The position numbers and the translations under genes were made by a program. From an uncultured Clostridia bacterium (GTDB lineage Bacteria; Bacillota; Clostridia; Christensenellales; Borkfalkiaceae), in assembly GCA_944369635.1 (NCBI GenBank), contig CALVXL010000064.1, positions 1 through 6,553 on the forward strand: a stretch of 6,553 bases of DNA, in the 5' to 3' direction. The notes under the pieces were generated by a model that was given only the letters and a program-made list of their open reading frames with translations, was not told the DNA's origin and did no database searches. The first letter of the stretch is position 1; the number at the start of each line of letters is the position of its first letter. This document shows positions 6,127-6,553 of the stretch, piece after piece.

Positions 6127-6553
6127 TTAAAAACTCCTTTTGCGGAACACCAGCCAACTCAATACGGAAAATACTAGTATATAAAACGTGGACGTTAAAA
6201 TATAAGACCAACATTCTTTCGGCGAACTATTACTAAATATTATCCCATCAATGCCGAAAACCGTATATTTTTCAATTCTGAAACCGTTTCCCGCCAAAGC
6301 GTTGACGGCGCCGTAAAGCATGGAACTCAATATAAACAGATACGGCAAAACGATGATGAGAACGATATACTCCTTTTTTAAGAGAACGCTCAAAAACAAA
6401 AACAACGTTCCCATCGCCGCGTAATACCAAAAACCGCAAATATACTGCAAATAAAACTGTCCTACGGTAAAATTATCCTGCGCGGGGTCATACATACATT
6501 TTGCGCCGAAAATATAATTGAATACAATTTCCACCAAAAAGCTAAGCAGCATA
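6127..6553 (-). CDS. ABC-2 type exporter permease, C-terminal part (5' end beyond window)
   Basis: About 141 residues of an integral membrane protein are visible, ending at a stop at 6127, 2 nt before the ATPase start. Hydrophobic stretches, counted from the Met at 6552, lie at about 1-13 (probably the end of a helix), 37-57, 62-85 and 115-136, followed by a basic tail RKRSF. This layout fits the last half of a six-helix ABC-2 permease such as the partners of BcrA-like ATPases. The ATG at the very edge is probably internal, because the protein is too short for the family and the reading frame runs to the window edge. I recognise the class from topology and from the adjacent ATPase, not from a diagnostic motif. 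The gene is visibly richer in A and T than nifJ and the ecfA genes. Confidence 0.72.
   Translation of the reverse strand, partial: MLLSFLVEIVFNYIFGAKCMYDPAQDNFTVGQFYLQYICGFWYYAAMGTLFLFLSVLLKKEYIVLIIVLPYLFILSSMLYGAVNALAGNGFRIEKYTVFGIDGIIFSNSSPKECWSYILTSTFYILVFSVLSWLVFRKRSF
6134..6140 (-). promoter_or_regulatory. ribosome binding site of the ABC ATPase gene
   Basis: AAAGGAG on the minus strand lies 9 nt before the ATG at 6124 and inside the last codons of the permease gene. It decides the start and fits coupled translation in one operon. Confidence 0.7.

Noticed and set aside
6125..6214. Upstream extension of the ABC ATPase by 30 residues
   Set aside because: The extension overlaps the permease coding region, whereas the ATG at 6124 has a good ribosome site and the normal family N-terminus.

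Overview
The window reads as chromosomal DNA of an anaerobic, fermentative member of the Bacillota (Clostridia-like). The evidence is a single-chain pyruvate:ferredoxin oxidoreductase, an ECF-type vitamin transporter ATPase pair in the usual Firmicutes order, GGAGG-type ribosome binding sites and consensus sigma-A promoters. The assignment rests on gene content and motifs only; a genus cannot be named from the sequence.

Layout. Bases 1-1521 (minus strand) hold ecfA2 (cut by the left edge) and ecfA1, transcribed ecfA1 then ecfA2. They overlap by 25 nt and their partner ecfT would be expected just beyond the left edge. Bases 1522-1771 are a divergent intergenic region with one promoter for ecfA1 (1539-1567), a near-consensus promoter for nifJ (1678-1706) and several small inverted repeats. 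Bases 1772-5293 (plus strand) are a complete nifJ encoding an 1173-residue PFOR, the dominant gene of the window. Bases 5294-5413 hold two back-to-back strong hairpin terminators that separate nifJ from the convergent genes. Bases 5414-6553 (minus strand) hold a BcrA-like ABC exporter pair: a partial membrane permease (cut by the right edge) followed 2 nt later by its complete ATPase.

How the genes relate. These are three independent transcription units. PFOR makes acetyl-CoA, CO2 and reduced ferredoxin from pyruvate in central anaerobic metabolism. EcfA1 and EcfA2 form the ATPase heterodimer that powers uptake of vitamins or metal ions through EcfT and exchangeable S components. The right-hand ABC pair looks like an ABC-2 exporter of unknown substrate, of the group that includes bacitracin and lantibiotic self-protection transporters. 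Thiamine and coenzyme A precursors are common ECF substrates and cofactors of PFOR, but nothing here shows a regulatory link.

I did not find a clearly new system. The points most worth a second look are a cysteine-rich segment in the thiamine diphosphate domain of the PFOR, extreme codon bias in nifJ, a very short predicted leader for ecfA1, and symmetric sequence around the nifJ promoter.
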